DNA of 64,000 nucleotides from Polychytrium aggregatum (taxonomy: Eukaryota > Chytridiomycota > Chytridiomycetes > Polychytriales), in the NCBI RefSeq assembly GCF_025602895.1, contig NW_026516275.1:62001-126000 (forward strand). The letters run 5' to 3'. Shown piece by piece: positions 34,447-47,219 of this stretch. Within the stretch, counting starts at the first letter, position 1; every line of letters begins with the position of its first letter. The position numbers and the translations under genes were made by a program. The notes under the pieces are model-generated. The model was not told the origin of the DNA. It saw nothing but the letters and a program-made list of their open reading frames with translations, and did no database searches.

Positions 34447-37400
34447 ATGGATGAAATCCTGGACAAGCTACGCGTTCTGAACTACCAGAAGGACTTTTGT
34501 CGCTCGATGTAGGGCTCCTCGCCGCCGCCTGTCTGTCTGTCTGTCTATCTGTTCGTCTGTTCGTCTGTCATGTCCCTGGGGTAGCTCTCCGGATCGATTG
34601 TTGGCCAGCAGGCGACACCAGATAGATGAGAGATGGCAGCAGGCCACCGGATGATTCCGGCTGATGGGATGTTGCCAGGGATCACCATCCGACGCGTGCG
34701 AGGGCCGGTGCGAGGTCGCAGCCGGAGCCTGCCGTCTGTTGTTCGCCCGGGGAACACCCTTTTCCAAGCCCGGAATGACCCCGGGGCGGCGCCGTTGCGT
34801 GAGCAGTGGCCCGCTGCAGCGACTCGTTGCAGTGGCTCATTGCGGTGGCTTAATTGCGAACCCCATCTGCGCGGCGGTCTGGTCTCCTCGGTCATGTCGT
34901 TGGGGTGGGTGGCTGGGTGGCTTACTCTCCGGTGCCTTTGCCATCCCTCGGTTCTTGCAGGGGCTTCCGGCCGCTCAGCCGGGTGTACTTTGTGGTCTCG
35001 GCCTCGAACCCGAACGAGCAGTTTTACTATCTGACGTCGCTCTTCAGCTGGCTCATGAAGCTGAACCACCAGCCGTTCGACCCGCCGGGGCAGTTTGACG
35101 ACCCCAATGCCTCCGCCGCCAATATGGGTAAGCAGCCGCAGCCAAGGCCAGGGTGGAGCAAGACGGGCCAGGACAAGACGGAGCATGGCGCTCCCGGATG
35201 CTGGAAGGCGCTCGCCATGGCGCATTGTCCGGGCGTTTGCGCCAGACAGACAACTTCAAAGCGTGTGAGCAGGCCCTTGGCTGCAGGGCCAGGGACGTTG
35301 TCCGGATGCTCCTGGCTGGATGCTCCTGGCTGGATGCTCCTGGCTGGATGCTCCTGGCTGGCTCCTGGACTGCTCGGACCACGGTCCGTTCGCTCGGATA
35401 CGATTGCAGTCCAGGCACTGGTCGGCCAGCGCACGGCCCCAGCACCAATCGACCAAGAGCCAGGTCCCCACCCCTGCTCGGACGGGCTTTGACTGGTAGC
35501 ATCACAGGACCCAGGCATCTTGGTTCTCAGAGGGGACGATCCGGAGTAGCAACCGAACCAACCTTGTCGACGGCCATTGTCTGCAGTCGTCCGAGAGAGG
35601 CAGTCTCACGCCCTTTGACGTCCTTGCTGACCACACTCCTTCTCCTCCCCGTCGTCGCGCCGGCCTACAGTCGATGCACTGAAGCAGATGGGGATCCAAT
35701 TCGAGTACGGACCAAATCGTCTGAAGCAGGGATATGGCGAGGCGGTCTTGTATACCCTGCAGAATCTCGTCGACAGAGCCCTCCAGGCAAACGGATTTGT
35801 CTTCCAGAAGCCGGCTCATCGAAACGACGAGTATGTTGTCCAATGCATCTGGATGCACTGCGAATGCTTGGGCCTCAGATCAGGCGCGCAGAGTGGGCGT
35901 GAGGTATATCCAGGGCGGAGAACATGGTCGGGAGTCGAGATACCGATGCTGCAACCACAGCTCGTCCGGAACACCGAGTCGATCGCTAACTGGTTGATCG
36001 GTCAACGTCATCACATGTCTGAACGGTATCAACGGCAACAACCACTCGTGGCATCGCTTTGGATGGATGGTCGCGCGAACGGATGTTTTCCCGATCGGCT
36101 GGTCCACAACATTGCCTACTGGGTTGCGCATTCACTCTGGACTGCATGAACGATGGTCCCCTTGATGTAAAGCTATCCAGAGGAGGCCGAGGTGGACATG
36201 GACGCCGAGGTCACGACCGAGCTCGTCGAAGACCGGCTGGAGGTCGAAGAGGAGGACGAGGAGGTGTTTGTGGACTCGTACACCCCTGGCCCGAAAGCCG
36301 ATGAATCCAAGCAGTAAGTCCGCGCCCGTCCCGCAACTTCCCTCGCCTCGCAATGCCTCCTCTCAACTGTCTCGTTCCGCCTTGCCCTGCGCGCAAATAG
36401 GACTCCGCAGGCGGCAGCCACCAAGCCCAAGATTGACCCGGCCGAATGGCGGATCGAAGTTGAGCGAGTCAGCCCGTTTCTCAAGGTCCAAATCACCAAC
36501 GACAACAAAGATTGGCGCATCCATCTGGAGCAGATGCAGCACCACAAAGTGGTATGGTCCGAGATCTTGTCGAGCAGTGGGCAGTGGGCAGTGGGCAGTG
36601 GGCAGTGGGCAGTGGGCAGCGAGCAGTGGGCAGTGGGCAGTGGGCAGTGGGCAGTGGGCAGTGGGCAGCGGGCAGCGGGCAGCGGGCAGGGAGAAACTAC
36701 TGTGGTGCCGATTTGTATATGCGCATGCTTGCTCATCCGCTCATCCTGCGACACCGCACATGCGGGCTCGACTGTCCGTCAACACTCCCACACGGAAACG
36801 GCCTGATGGGACGATGCGGCGCTGTGGCGATGTGGGAATGAAATGGCCCATCCAATTCATGGCATCGCACAGACAATCCACTCCTCGCTCTCCGAGACCA
36901 AGACCCACCTCACCAAGCTTCACGCCGAGATCGAAAAGACACTCGAGAAGATTGTGTCTCGAGAAAAGTACATCAACACCCAGTTCGAGGGCCAGACGGA
37001 GGAGTTCCGGAGCTTGCAGGACCAGCTCTCGGAACTAAAGCAAAAGTACAACATCACCAACACCAACGTCACAGAGCTCACCAACGAGCTTTCGAAGCTG
37101 TCCGAGATGCTGGATGGCGTCAAAGCTCGGATGGACGACATTGGCAACGGCATGACGGACTCACGTCCACTGGTGAACATCAAGCAAGGTGTCTCCAAGC
37201 TCAAGGTGAGGACACACGTCGGACTGGGGCTGACCTCTACATCGATGAATCCAGCTGCATCGAGCCGACGGATCGCAGGATGGCGAGCGTGTGTTGTACG
37301 TGGAGGATGGAGCGATGATATGTCCTGGGTGACCCCGTCCCTGACCCTGTCCCTGACCCTGACCCTGACGGACTTGTCTCCAGGCGGAGATCAAGCAAAT

Positions 37401-37597
37401 GGATCTCCGGATCGGTGTTATCGAGCACACGCTGCTCCACGCCAAGGTGAGTCCGTGGCAAAGCCTTCGCGCCGCCGTCGATGCTGGGCGATGAGAGCCA
37501 GCGAATGTAACCCCTCCTTTCCTGCAATCCACAGCTCTCTGCAAAGTCGGGGCTGGTTTCGGATCGACCCAATTATGGACTGATTCAAGTGCGCTGA
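34447..37597 (+). CDS. IFT57: Intraflagellar transport protein IFT57
   Basis: Eight exons join in phase (34447-34508, 34961-35127, 35671-35830, 36173-36313, 36401-36551, 36873-37205, 37384-37446, 37535-37597), giving 379 residues. The N-terminal calponin-like part reads [36 protein letters not shown] and KLKQ-like [13 protein letters not shown]. Then come [20 protein letters not shown] and [12 protein letters not shown]. The coiled coil runs from [20 protein letters not shown] to [16 protein letters not shown]. These are hallmark IFT57 segments. IFT57 is a peripheral IFT-B subunit needed to build cilia and flagella, so the fungus should make flagellated zoospores. Three introns carry minisatellites. 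Confidence 0.96.
35304..35367. repeat. 14-bp tandem repeat in an IFT57 intron
   Basis: About four copies of a CTCCTGGCTGGATG unit, the last truncated, lie in intron 2. Confidence 0.9.
36574..36690. repeat. 7-bp minisatellite (AGTGGGC) in an IFT57 intron
   Basis: About sixteen copies lie near the donor side of intron 5, with AGCGGGC and AGCGAGC variants. It produces false repeat proteins in all frames because the unit is not a multiple of three and no stop is created. Confidence 0.95.
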
Positions 37598-37881
37598 GAC
37601 ATGAGATCGGCATTGGGGAGAGCCCGTTTGTCCCACGGATGATGCGAGGCAAAGCCGCTGCCTTCCTCAATCAATACACTTGTTCTGGGCCGACTCTACA
37701 GATACAATCGTGCTGCCAGTGGCGTGGAATTTGACGATGCACAGATAAGATGTTAGGAACTGTATTATGCCTCTGTCTGCCTTGAACTTGCGCTCCTCTT
37801 CTGTCTCGCAACCAGTGTCGGAGTCCATTCGCCCATCAACTCGGGGGAGTCTGCCGAGGATCGTGTCCTCCCGCTCGAACA

Positions 37882-40540
37882 TCACGCTGTATTGACGTTT
37901 TGGCGAGATATGGAGTACAAGCCCAGGGTTTTCTTGCTTCCGTATGCACTCTTCATCTCTCTCTTGAGTGGCTTGTTCAATTCCTGGCTCGGGACTCGTC
38001 CCTTCGAGGTCACCGGTCTCGACGGCTGAGGCGATGCAACGGAGCCTGTGAGGCTGCTGGTGGATCTTGCGACCATGGCCTTGTCCGCTCTCTGCATCAT
38101 CAAGAGCTTGCGCCTCTCCTCGGGCGATAGAGGCCGGCGAGCAGCCTTGTCCATGAGATCCTGCTTTTCTTTCTGCTTTCGTCTTTCGTTCCGAGCGAGG
38201 TTCTGCTCCATTCTAACGATCCGGTGCTCCTCCTCTGGGGTTGTGGCAATGCAGCCCGAGGGCGTTCATATCCCATTCGAGCAGAAAATCCGTTGGCCAA
38301 TCCGAGCCGTTAGGAAGTAGCACATGTGAGAACAGCGGAGCCAAGCAGCGACCAAGAGTGATGGAGGGATGCGTCACGCCTGACGACAGCAACGGGATAT
38401 GACTCTCCCCCCGTCGACGTTGCGCAGTGACCCGGGGCAGTTGGGTGCTTCGATTCATGCCCATTCGGGGCCAACCCACCAAGCAACAGCGCCTTGATTG
38501 ATTGGTCGGTTGTAAGATCGCTTGGTTTCTTCCCTTGGTTGTTTGTCAGTGTTGAGTTGCAGCCGCCGTTGATCTGCTCGTCGGGGAGCAGCCAGAGCAC
38601 CACGCGGTTATCGGCGTCATGGAAGCCGGAGGTGGAGACAACTTGTGTTAGATAGCCGGTGCCAGTTGTCGGCGAGGGCTCCATATCGCCGCCATTGCGA
38701 CCACATGCCTGCATGGTGCAACGCTCTGTGCACAGTCGTCATATACATGAGAGAGACTCTCTGACGAGCTCACCAGCGCCTGGACAGACTCGGATAGGTT
38801 CCGCACAGAGGCAAAATGAAGAGGTGTCGATCCAAAATTGTCTTTTGCGCCCAGGTCCTTGCTACCGAGAGTCTTCTTCTGGAGCAGAGTCTTGATGACC
38901 TGAGAGTGCCCGCTGTTTGCAGCCCTGGGAGCAGCGTGGTTCAAGGGATAGGATTGCCAAGAGAGTTAGCTTCGTTGGGGAGAAGCGGCATGGACGAGGC
39001 TCTGTGCTTTGGCCGACCATGCTCCGGATTCACAGAGCAATCGGGCCGCGCCTCTGCAACGGCTCTCCGACAGGTTACCAATGCAGTGCTGTGACTCCGT
39101 ATGTGTCCTTGATGTGTGGATCTGCACCAAACTCCAGTAGCACCGAGACAATCTGGTTGTGGCCGTGTTGGCATGCCAGGGACAGGGGACTGGTTGTTGA
39201 GATACCAACGACGCAAGCGTATACAACCCGTCAGCCGAGTGGCCTTCTGTCGAACAATGTCGACACCGACAAACACGCCACCGACCCCTGTCTACGTTGC
39301 ACGCAGTTCTGGAAACGGCGACAAAGAGCGCTACAGACGTTCGTCCTTGTACCGGCTTGATGACATTGACGTTCACTCCTTTCCATAACAGGCTGTATAC
39401 CTGGAAAGGGATCAAAAGTGCAGTCATCTGAATTGAGACGGAGGTCAAGTAGCGCCACCTCCCTCAGAACCAGTATGCACTTTGAGTGCACCAATGGTAT
39501 CGCATATTGCAGTCCCACCGCTTTCGATAATAGAAGCATACTTTGTCCACATCGCCGTCACAGCATGCCTCGGTGAGCTCGTGCTCGCTTTTGGAAAGCA
39601 AGCCCAGCTGATGCTGCATGTTCTTGTCGCCCTCGATCGACGCCGAAAGTGCCTTGAGCCGCAGCTGACCACCCAGGATCGTTTCTGCGCCAGGGACCGG
39701 GGTCTCCAGAGGATGGGCTGGGCGAGCCGGCTCGATGGGCGTGCTTTCCTCGTCGGCCATATCGTTGGCGGATGTGCCGAGCCCGGGCATGGACCTGGAC
39801 GTCTGGCGGCGTATCAGCCCTGCGGGATGTGCGTTCTTGCCCCGTGGGAACTTGGAGGCCGAGCCCTTGCGAGACTTTGGTGCGTCCGGCGACGAGATGG
39901 TGTCTTTGGACTTGCGCTCCGTTTCCGAGTCCGACTGGGGTGGCTTTGAGTCGCCGCTGCTGAGAGCCGTTCTCGAGGCGGTCTTGGGCTTGGGTATCCG
40001 ATGGGGTTTGGGATTGACATTCGAGCGGTCGTTGGGAACGGGGGTGGGCGCTGGATGGACTGGGCTCTGCGAGCCTGGCCGTGATGGTGGCTTGGACTGA
40101 CCTGGAGATTTTGGAGAAGGAGCCTCGCCTCCGGCCGGAGGCGATTTGGGTTTGGACGCTTTTGCATTCTTGGGCCGCGATGCCCGAGGCACTTCACTCC
40201 GCTGCGGCGTGCCACTCTTTGGCCGATGTGGAAGGGCTGGCTTGGCTCCGGCTGCATGGCTGTCCGCGGGCTGTTGCGCCCCGACAGGAGCCGGAATTGT
40301 GTGTGGTTCGGGCGGAGGTGTCTCTGTGGCCTGCTTGGTCGACTTGGTCGGCAGCGGAGGGTTAGTAGTCGTCGAGTCGTTCTTGATGTTGATGGTGGAC
40401 AGGGGTGCACTGCTTGGAGTGCTGGACTTGGGGTTCTCGATGAGCGCGCTGAGGGCAAAGTTGACAACGGTGGTCGTGGGCCGACCGTCGAGCTTGGGAC
40501 GGACTTGAGCCGCAGGGGCGGGGGAAGTAGCCATGTCCAT
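37882..40540 (-). CDS. Ankyrin-repeat protein with Pro/Ser-rich N-terminus
   Basis: Exon 1 (40540-39542) encodes 333 residues of Pro/Ser/Lys-rich low-complexity sequence, ending LTEACCDGDVDK, the usual entry to an ankyrin array. Exon 2 (39400-39353) gives VYSLLWKGVNVNVIKP. Further exons carry repeats: LSLACQHGHNQIVSVLLEFG with ADPHIKDTYG, then NSGHSQVIKTLLQKKTLG and KDNFGSTPLHFASVRNLSES. The last exon begins near 38245 (EEHRIVRMEQNLARNERRKQ) and ends as a basic coiled coil with a Ser-rich tail. Exon borders between about 39350 and 38250 are only partly resolved. Probably a protein-interaction scaffold; no specific family recognised. It is tail to tail with IFT57. Confidence 0.75.
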
Positions 40541-41381
40541 AGCCTTGCTTCAATCGGAGAAGAGCAAACCGGATGTGTTCTGGCTGGCTTGAAGTGACTG
40601 AGGGTGTCGAAACAGATGCGGAGAGTACTGATATACAAAGAGATTGGGGACAGGCGCCGGGCTGCTGCTCGGTGTGCTGGGAAGGGGGGGAAATGGTGCT
40701 GCCGCCGAGTCCAGGAAGTAGGGCAATTGGGGATCGACGATGGATCAGGAAGACATCTATAGGCGGCGGGCGCCGTGAGGGTTGGTGTGCAAGATTTGGG
40801 TGTGAGAATAGAAAAACGCCAGGATGGCGGAGGGATATTTGTTTCGCCTGTTCTGCTCGGCGTGTGGATCTGTGGATGGAAAATAGCACACGGGCAGCTC
40901 CTCTGGCTGGCATTGACCGAGGGGACAGAAGCGCCCAGGCGTACTGGAATCGTGAGGGCCTGCAGAGAAGAGGTCAAGGGCAGGGTTGGATGCAGGGGCG
41001 AGCTGTTTGTGTGCGGGTTCCAAACATTCCATGATTGGGATGGGTTTTCGGCATGTAGCGATTGGATGCGGCGGGCGGTGTGGGGAAGGAAAACGATGCA
41101 TTTGCGAGACTGATGTGTTCTCTTGCCCCAATATTAGATTGCGAATTCCCTTGCGCTCTCGGTGTGTAATGAAGGACCCGTATACAGGTGTCCTATGGGA
41201 CAGGAGTCTGACGAGCGCTGTACGCACACTGGGCAGGCTATCACCGACACAGGTTCGGGATTCGGAATCGAGCGTGGCATATAGTCTGTATTCTTTCAAC
41301 GAGCAGCGTTCTGGTGAGGGGGGAGTGATGGAGGACAGGTGTTCTCTCGAGCGGCCGGATAAGATGCCACCAAAGCCCGGC
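40541..41381. other. Intergenic, EMC7 3' end to ankyrin gene 5' end
   Basis: 841 bp with no supported gene. An ORF-like stretch near 40760-41100 has no domain or splice support. Confidence 0.55.
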
Positions 41382-42960
41382 TCAGTTCTTCTTGGGAGCA
41401 AACATATTGGCCAGGTTCTGGCTGATGTCGGGCATCTCCATCTGAGGAGTGTTTTGTTGGCGTTGCTGGCGAACCTCCTGTCGGAGCCAAGATGATGGGG
41501 TCGCGATGAGAGTGTTAGCCAGGGTTGATTTGTACGATGGCATGAACGAGCAAGCGTTGGGCTCGGCAAGAGCCAAGCAAATCCCCACATGAGCAACGCC
41601 AGCCGCACTGACCTGTAGCGTCTCCTGGTCCAGCGAGTTCATGAGCTTGGGCATGCCAATGACCATAACCAGACCAAAGATGGCCATGAGCATCATCGGG
41701 TTCTGGAACAGCGACCAGATGCTGAATCCCTCGCGAGCCTGCACGAAAGCGGCGGATCGTCGTTAGCGAGGCACTCGGCAGCACTGCAGCACACAGTCGC
41801 TTACAAACCCGCTCCCATGAGCCGCCGCGATACCCATCGTCCATATCCCGTCTTGGGAAAGCCTGTTGCTTGTGCGGGATGTCTGGCGAAACCCACCATG
41901 AAGTAGTTCAGCTTGGAGTGCGCCGACACCTCGAGGGGCAAGGTCAGCAGCGGACCGTGCTTCTCCCAGTTGGTTCCAGGGTAGGTGATCGACGGCTGGA
42001 TGGAGCTCTTGGAGACATCAATGCGAATCTGCGTGCAATGAACTAGTATGAGCCACAGCAATTGATATCGAGCCGCTCGGAATACAGCCACATCTGTGGT
42101 CGCACCCGTGGTCGCAGTCAACGGCGAGCGACGTCCGGGTCATGGGTCAACGGACCTTTTCGAAAAAGAAGCGACTGTTGACGATCTCAACCAGATGAGA
42201 GCCTTCGGGCAGATTGTTGCTGTTATACGAATGCACGTGTGAGACTCGTCAGCACGCCTGAGATCTGGTCCAAGCATCGGGGAATTCGACTTGGATGCTG
42301 AGCCTCCTCCCAAAACGGAGCCGGCGCCCAGGGAATGGATCTGCGTTGCTCAATCGAAATAATACGCACAGCTGAAAGTATCCATCTTTGTCGATGAGAG
42401 AAACTTGCTCGCCACCATTCAGGTAGACCCGCGTGTTGGGTCCAAGATCGTCGAGATCTGAGTTTGTTGAAAGGACGGCCATCCCAGGTTAGCCAAGATG
42501 CACCGAGGACAGCGACTGCCAGAGATGGCATTGAGGGCCTAAAGAGCGCTCGAGTAGGTCTGGCATGTGGCGGGCCTACGGATGCCGATCCACTTTGACG
42601 GTTCGGCGTATCGATATGCGTCGCAAGCTGAAATCCACCGGCAAAGCCCAAAACACGGCTCCGTTCGTCTCCTCAGCATATAGGGAAGGCGATTAGGCTG
42701 TAGGCCGTCCATCCGCAATGCATCACACGAACAGACGAACCTTTGACGACATCGTTGGTGACGATGCGGCCCCGGAGAGTCCGAGCGGCCAGGGTCTCTT
42801 GGCGGGCATTGACACTGGATCGGAACGGAGGGATGAGCCGAGTGCTGCCACGATCGGTGGATGGAGCGGCTGGTGAGCAACAGAGCTGGAAGAAACATTT
42901 CACGCACCTGGATGCAGCCAGAAGTAGAACGGCGAGCAGCAGCGCAAGCAGGTGCTTCAT
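41382..42960 (-). CDS. EMC7: ER membrane protein complex subunit 7
   Basis: Seven exons are inferred; the first four start 42960-42908, 42814-42741, 42457-42370 and near 42220. A signal peptide (MKHLLALLLAVLLLAAS) is followed by the beta-sandwich: RTLRGRIVTND, TRVYLNGGEQVSLIDKDGYF and LPEGSHLVEIVNSRFFFEKI. Then come RIDVSKSSIQPSITYPGTNW and LPLEVSAHSKLNYFM. The transmembrane part has the family's NPMMLMAIFGLVMVIGMPKL motif (NPMVMMM in animals), then a short tail with MPDISQNLANMFAPKKN. EMC7 is a lumenal/membrane subunit of the EMC, which inserts tail-anchored and multipass proteins into the ER. Confidence 0.9.
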
Positions 42961-43421
42961 TGCGGCAGGATCGTGGCCGTTTCGAGGGGAGATGCGGGCG
43001 AACGATGCAGGCAAATGATGCAGGCAAAGGAGCGCGACCACGACAGAAACGGATGCTTGGGCACGGGAACGAGGGAGGCGCTCTCGCTGGCGGTCTCGCT
43101 GACAGTCTCGCTCCTCGGCGCGGCTCTCGTTCGCGGGGCTGGATGCGGTGCGACGCGGGACACGTGATACCGCGAGCCGCCCCGGATTTGATTGCTGGCT
43201 GTTGTCAAGCCACACACAGACACATTGACCAGAGCCGAGCAAGGACTCATGAGCGAATGCTGTATTGAGCTCGGCATCAAAAATGGCCATGGAGCGGGAG
43301 CTAGTTGCCGATGGGTCCAATGTACTTGCGAGACATCCGCAGGGCGAGGTATTGTCCGCTGAGGCAGCAGACGGATGGTGGACAAGACGAAGCAATCCAG
43401 CTGCCTATCGCGAGACCGCCA
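42961..43421. other. Intergenic, TIPIN 3' end to EMC7 5' end
   Basis: 461 bp; no gene or tandem array is seen. Confidence 0.6.
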
Positions 43422-44685
43422 TTAGAATTCGTTTTGCTCCATCTCCATAAACCTCATTTCTAAGCGGCGGCGTTCGTCTTCCTCGGCCATTTCCAAGCTT
43501 CTCTCCCAGTCTTGATCCATCTCAGCCCAGTGGTGGTCCTCAAAGCCTTCGTCTGGCCGGATATTTTCCGGATCGGCCGCAGCAGCAGGGTCGGATCCAT
43601 CAAATGACGATCTGGGGCTTGAGCGACTGGGCTGTGCCGACGCTGCAGGTCCTGGTGTGGCTTCCGTTGACGCATCAGCCGCCGATGTCGACGGCAAGCT
43701 CCCTTGAGCCTGCTGTCGGAGTCGCTTCTCTTCGAGAATGACGAGAGCCCGCCGCCGGTTCTGCTCGATCCGTGCGATCACGTCTTCGCTCATGGCCTGG
43801 CTTGCAGGAGCCACGCTGCTGCTGCTGCTGGATGAAGCAGCAGCATTTCCGAGGGCTTCGGGATCTGCCGGCTGTTCGTCCAGTTGCTCATTGGTCAGAG
43901 GCGGCTGGTCTGGGTCGTTGCTAAAGATGATGCCGAGCCGACGGCGGCGGTCTTCTGTGATTGTGTTTGAGAGCCACACACGCAAGGGGCGGCGATGGCA
44001 GTGCTTTTCAGCTTCGCTGATGATGCGGTCGAACTTGTAGGCCGGAAGCATGTGGTGTCCCCACAGCTGATACATGCGCATGATCTTTCTAAAGTCGTCG
44101 AGCTGGCAGAGATTGAAGGCAATACGGCTCGTAAGTGGATCAAGGCCGATGATGCACAAAGCTATCCTGCAGGACAGCCCACAGAGCCGCCTAGCAAACC
44201 ACTGGGTCATGGAGCGCCAGATCCAAAGGTCATGTACCTCATGTCCCTTCCCGGCCAGCTTGAGCTTGGAGCCCATCTTTCGTAGCTTGGGTAGTCCATT
44301 CTCTCCCAAGAGTCTACGAGACGGAAGCGGCATGGTAAGTGGGTGTGAGAAGAAACCTCGCTCGGCGCAGACAGCAACTGTCCATGGGCAATGCTTACAG
44401 CTCCAGGTCGATCTTGGCCACAGGCTTGCGGAGAGGCGGCAGCGGCTCGGCTGGCTGCTGGGCGCCCGGGGCATCGATGGCCTGATCAAGGTCGATGTCG
44501 GCGTCGAGAAAGGAAGGCGGGGGCTGGCTCTGGGTTGGGACAGGGCAGAGAGAGCTGGCTGGTTGGCACCGATTCGCAAGCAGTTCGGCAGACAGGCGTG
44601 CATTTCCGATGCAACATTCACCATCGCAGCCCTGTGCAGCGCTCTTGGACATGTTGAGGACACGCCGTACCTGCGGATCGCTCAT
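43422..44685 (-). CDS. Replication fork protection protein Swi3/Csm3 (TIPIN)
   Basis: Four exons (44685-44671, 44523-44399, 44313-44238, 44102-43422) join in phase to give 298 residues. Exon 1 is only 15 nt (MSDPQ). The Swi3 domain reads KPVAKIDLELLLGENGLPKL, RKMGSKLKLAGKGHELDDFR and MYQLWGHHMLPAYKFDRIIS, with VWLSNTITEDRRRRLG. This matches animal TIPIN (ERGLPALR... KGKGHE... HWAHRLFP). TIPIN binds Timeless/Tof1 and RPA at stalled replication forks. The C-terminal half is acidic/Ser/Ala-rich, ending in a charged helix. It is divergent from the RNF220-like gene. Confidence 0.9.
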
Positions 44686-45242
44686 GGTGGCCTGGGGCTC
44701 GGCCAGCACAGATCAGGGTGGACGGGATGCATCGAGCAACAACGGCCATGCAGACAACGACAGCGAAATGGTGCGCGACACGTGCAGCCTCCAACAATGT
44801 GCCCGCTTTTGGCTGGCAAGTTGGTTTTCGCCCAGGCCGACAAACAGCACACGGCCAAAGCAGGTTCATCCAAATCGGCGCCGCAAGGGCCCATCCATCC
44901 AAGATCCCAACGGAATCCTGTCTCCATCGAGGTACAGAATCGCCCTGGTGCATCGGACGGCAGCGCCGGCGGCCGCATCCGAGACAGCAGCGCGGATGGT
45001 CTTGGTCCAGCCATCACGCCGCGCCGGGCTGGCCATCTGCCGACCGATCCTGGATGCGCACGGCCTGCACGGCCGGGGTCTCACCAGGACGATCGGCGTT
45101 CGACATGGGCATCGACTGATGACGGAGGAGACGGCGCTGGGCATGGACATGGGCATGGGAGCTGCGAACAAAACATGCGGCCGGCTATTGACGAGTTGGC
45201 TGGCTGGCATTCGGCAGAGCCCAACGCAAGCACAGACCCGCC
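44686..45242. other. Divergent intergenic region, TIPIN / RNF220
   Basis: 557 bp shared 5' flank without a recognised gene or array. Confidence 0.6.
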
Positions 45243-47219
45243 ATGGCAGACCATACCCGCTGTCCCATCTGCCAGTTCCTGATCTCGGCAAGCGACTTTG
45301 AGTTTCATTATCAGTCCGAGCTCAAGCGGCTCGAGATATGCGGCGCCGACATTGACGACCCCGAGCCCGAAGACGACAGGTGCGCTGGAGCCGGCAGCCC
45401 ATCAGTGGCACATGCTCAGGACATGGGTGCGGATGCATGTCGGCGATTCTGTGGAACATTTGCCAGAGATAGAGGTGCATGCGACGGCCGTCATGCCGCC
45501 CGATCGACAGCCAGCACACATGCGCGGCAGTGTCCCCGGCGGCCGAAAGTAACTCTGTCGCTTTGGAACTGCAGTCCCAAGCCCAAGAAACGAGGAGCCG
45601 CAATCGCCGCACGCAACCAGATCTCGTCGACAGCCAAGGGCAAAGCAGCATCAGAGCGGTCGCAGCTGGACCAACAGGAACAGGTACACGCCGGAATTTG
45701 CAGGCGACGGCCACAGAGCCGGCCGTGCAGCGACAGCGATATCGACTCGAGCGTATAGCGAGGGTCAGAATGAGCTCGGCTTTGACGCTGTGGTTGCGTG
45801 CCAGGTTCTCTATCGCATTCGGAGCGGCCGGATCAAGAGGGCCCAGAAATCCCAGCCCAAAGGTATACAAACGGAGATGCCGAGGCCCATCAAGCGAGAT
45901 GCCGTCGGGCGGGATGCCGTCGCCCATGATCAAGGAACTGTCTCGGTGGACTCGCTCGCTGACCCTGCCTCTCAACTTGCCCGCACCCAGATACCAAGAA
46001 ACGGGGGCGCAACGATTCCGAGTATACCAACCGCTGCTGTGTGTGCGATGAGCTGCTGCCAAACGACGACGAGCTAGTCAATGCCCACATCGACGCCTGT
46101 CTCGGCCGGCAGGGTGGTCTGTACGGATCCAGAGACGAACATGGGCGACGACAGGATGCCTTGCGGACAGCAAATGTAGCGGCAGGCCGAGGAACGAGCA
46201 CAGGCAGCCGGCATGTCCCCGGCCCAGCCTCGACATTCGGAGACAGCTACGAGATCGAAGGGCTCGGCGTTCGTCAGCGAGTCACCAGCATGCTCGAGGG
46301 TGGCTTTGAAGCCTATGGATTCACCGTCCACAAGCGCACGGACAAGGATATCGACGAGGATGTTGACATTGACGACGACGGCACCCAGGAGTTTGGCGAG
46401 GCCCAGTTCTCGGAAGCCGATCTGGGTGCATTCCGGCAAGCTGACGAACAGCCGGAAGGCATGGGATCGGAGTCGCGGACGACGGCCGCCGAAAGGTGGG
46501 TATGGGCGTGGGAAGCGGATGAGGGAGCTGCCGTGATATCAACTGCATCGCTAATCAACAAGGGTGGAAACGAACAATCAAAGCACTGGAGACAGCACAC
46601 GCAGCCAGAGCGACAACGATAACGGTGGTAAGCAGCGACGACGGACATGCGCTGACGAACATGCGCTGACGAACATGCGCCGACGAACATCCTGCACTGA
46701 ATATTTGGCGCTGGGCAGCAGGCGATCATGGACATGACTGACCGGATGACTGCTTGGCCGGTAACTGACCATGACGAGCGCCGTCCCTTCTGCGGCTGTC
46801 CAGCGAGCATACAGGCCGGCCCCAGCCAACTGATTATCGAGTCGCTCAAGACACGCATCCGGCAGCTGGTACGGCACGAGCGCAGGAGTGCGTGGGGAGA
46901 TATTCGCCGACGCATCCATCTGACAGTGACGACGTTTCGCAGGAGGCACTGAACAAGACGCGAAGCCAGATCTGCTGCCTGATCTGCATGGAGGACTATC
47001 AAGACCCCGTTGCCTCGATCCAGTGCTGGCATGTCCACTGCGAAAAGTAAGCAAGGACTGGCTTTGGCTGCTCAGATATTGGATTTGCAGCTGATCTATC
47101 ATCTATCACCTGCCCTTCTCGGCTCCAGGTGCTGGCTTGGCGCGCTGGCCGCCAAACGGCTCTGTCCGCAATGCCAAAAAATCACTGCAACATCCGACCT
47201 CCGCCGGATCTACTTGTAA
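45243..47219 (+). CDS. RNF220-type RING E3 ubiquitin ligase
   Basis: Eight exons (45243-45379, 45575-45683, 45805-45862, 45991-46113, 46243-46495, 46826-46868, 46943-47046, 47129-47219) join in phase to give 305 residues, shorter than the animal protein (about 566). An N-terminal zinc site reads CPICQFLISASDFEFH. A second is CCVCDELLPNDDELVNAHID. The middle has RQRVTSMLEGGFEAYGFTV and DIDDDGTQEFGEAQFSEADL, matching the animal LEGGF and DGDDTLEYGKPQYTEAD block. The RING is CCLICMEDYQDPVASIQCWH, then VHCEKCWLGALAAKRLCPQC and a C-terminus of DLRRIYL, nearly identical to RNF220. Expected role: ubiquitin transfer to unknown targets. Confidence 0.94.

Noticed and set aside
36512-36841. Gln/Trp/Ala/Val/Gly repeat proteins (SGQWAVG)
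   Set aside because: They come from the AGTGGGC intron array of IFT57, not from a gene.
45710-45800. An extra RNF220 exon reading ATATEPAVQRQRYRLE
   Set aside because: No following donor gives a normal-length intron, while direct joining of 45683 to 45805 is in phase and matches the family.
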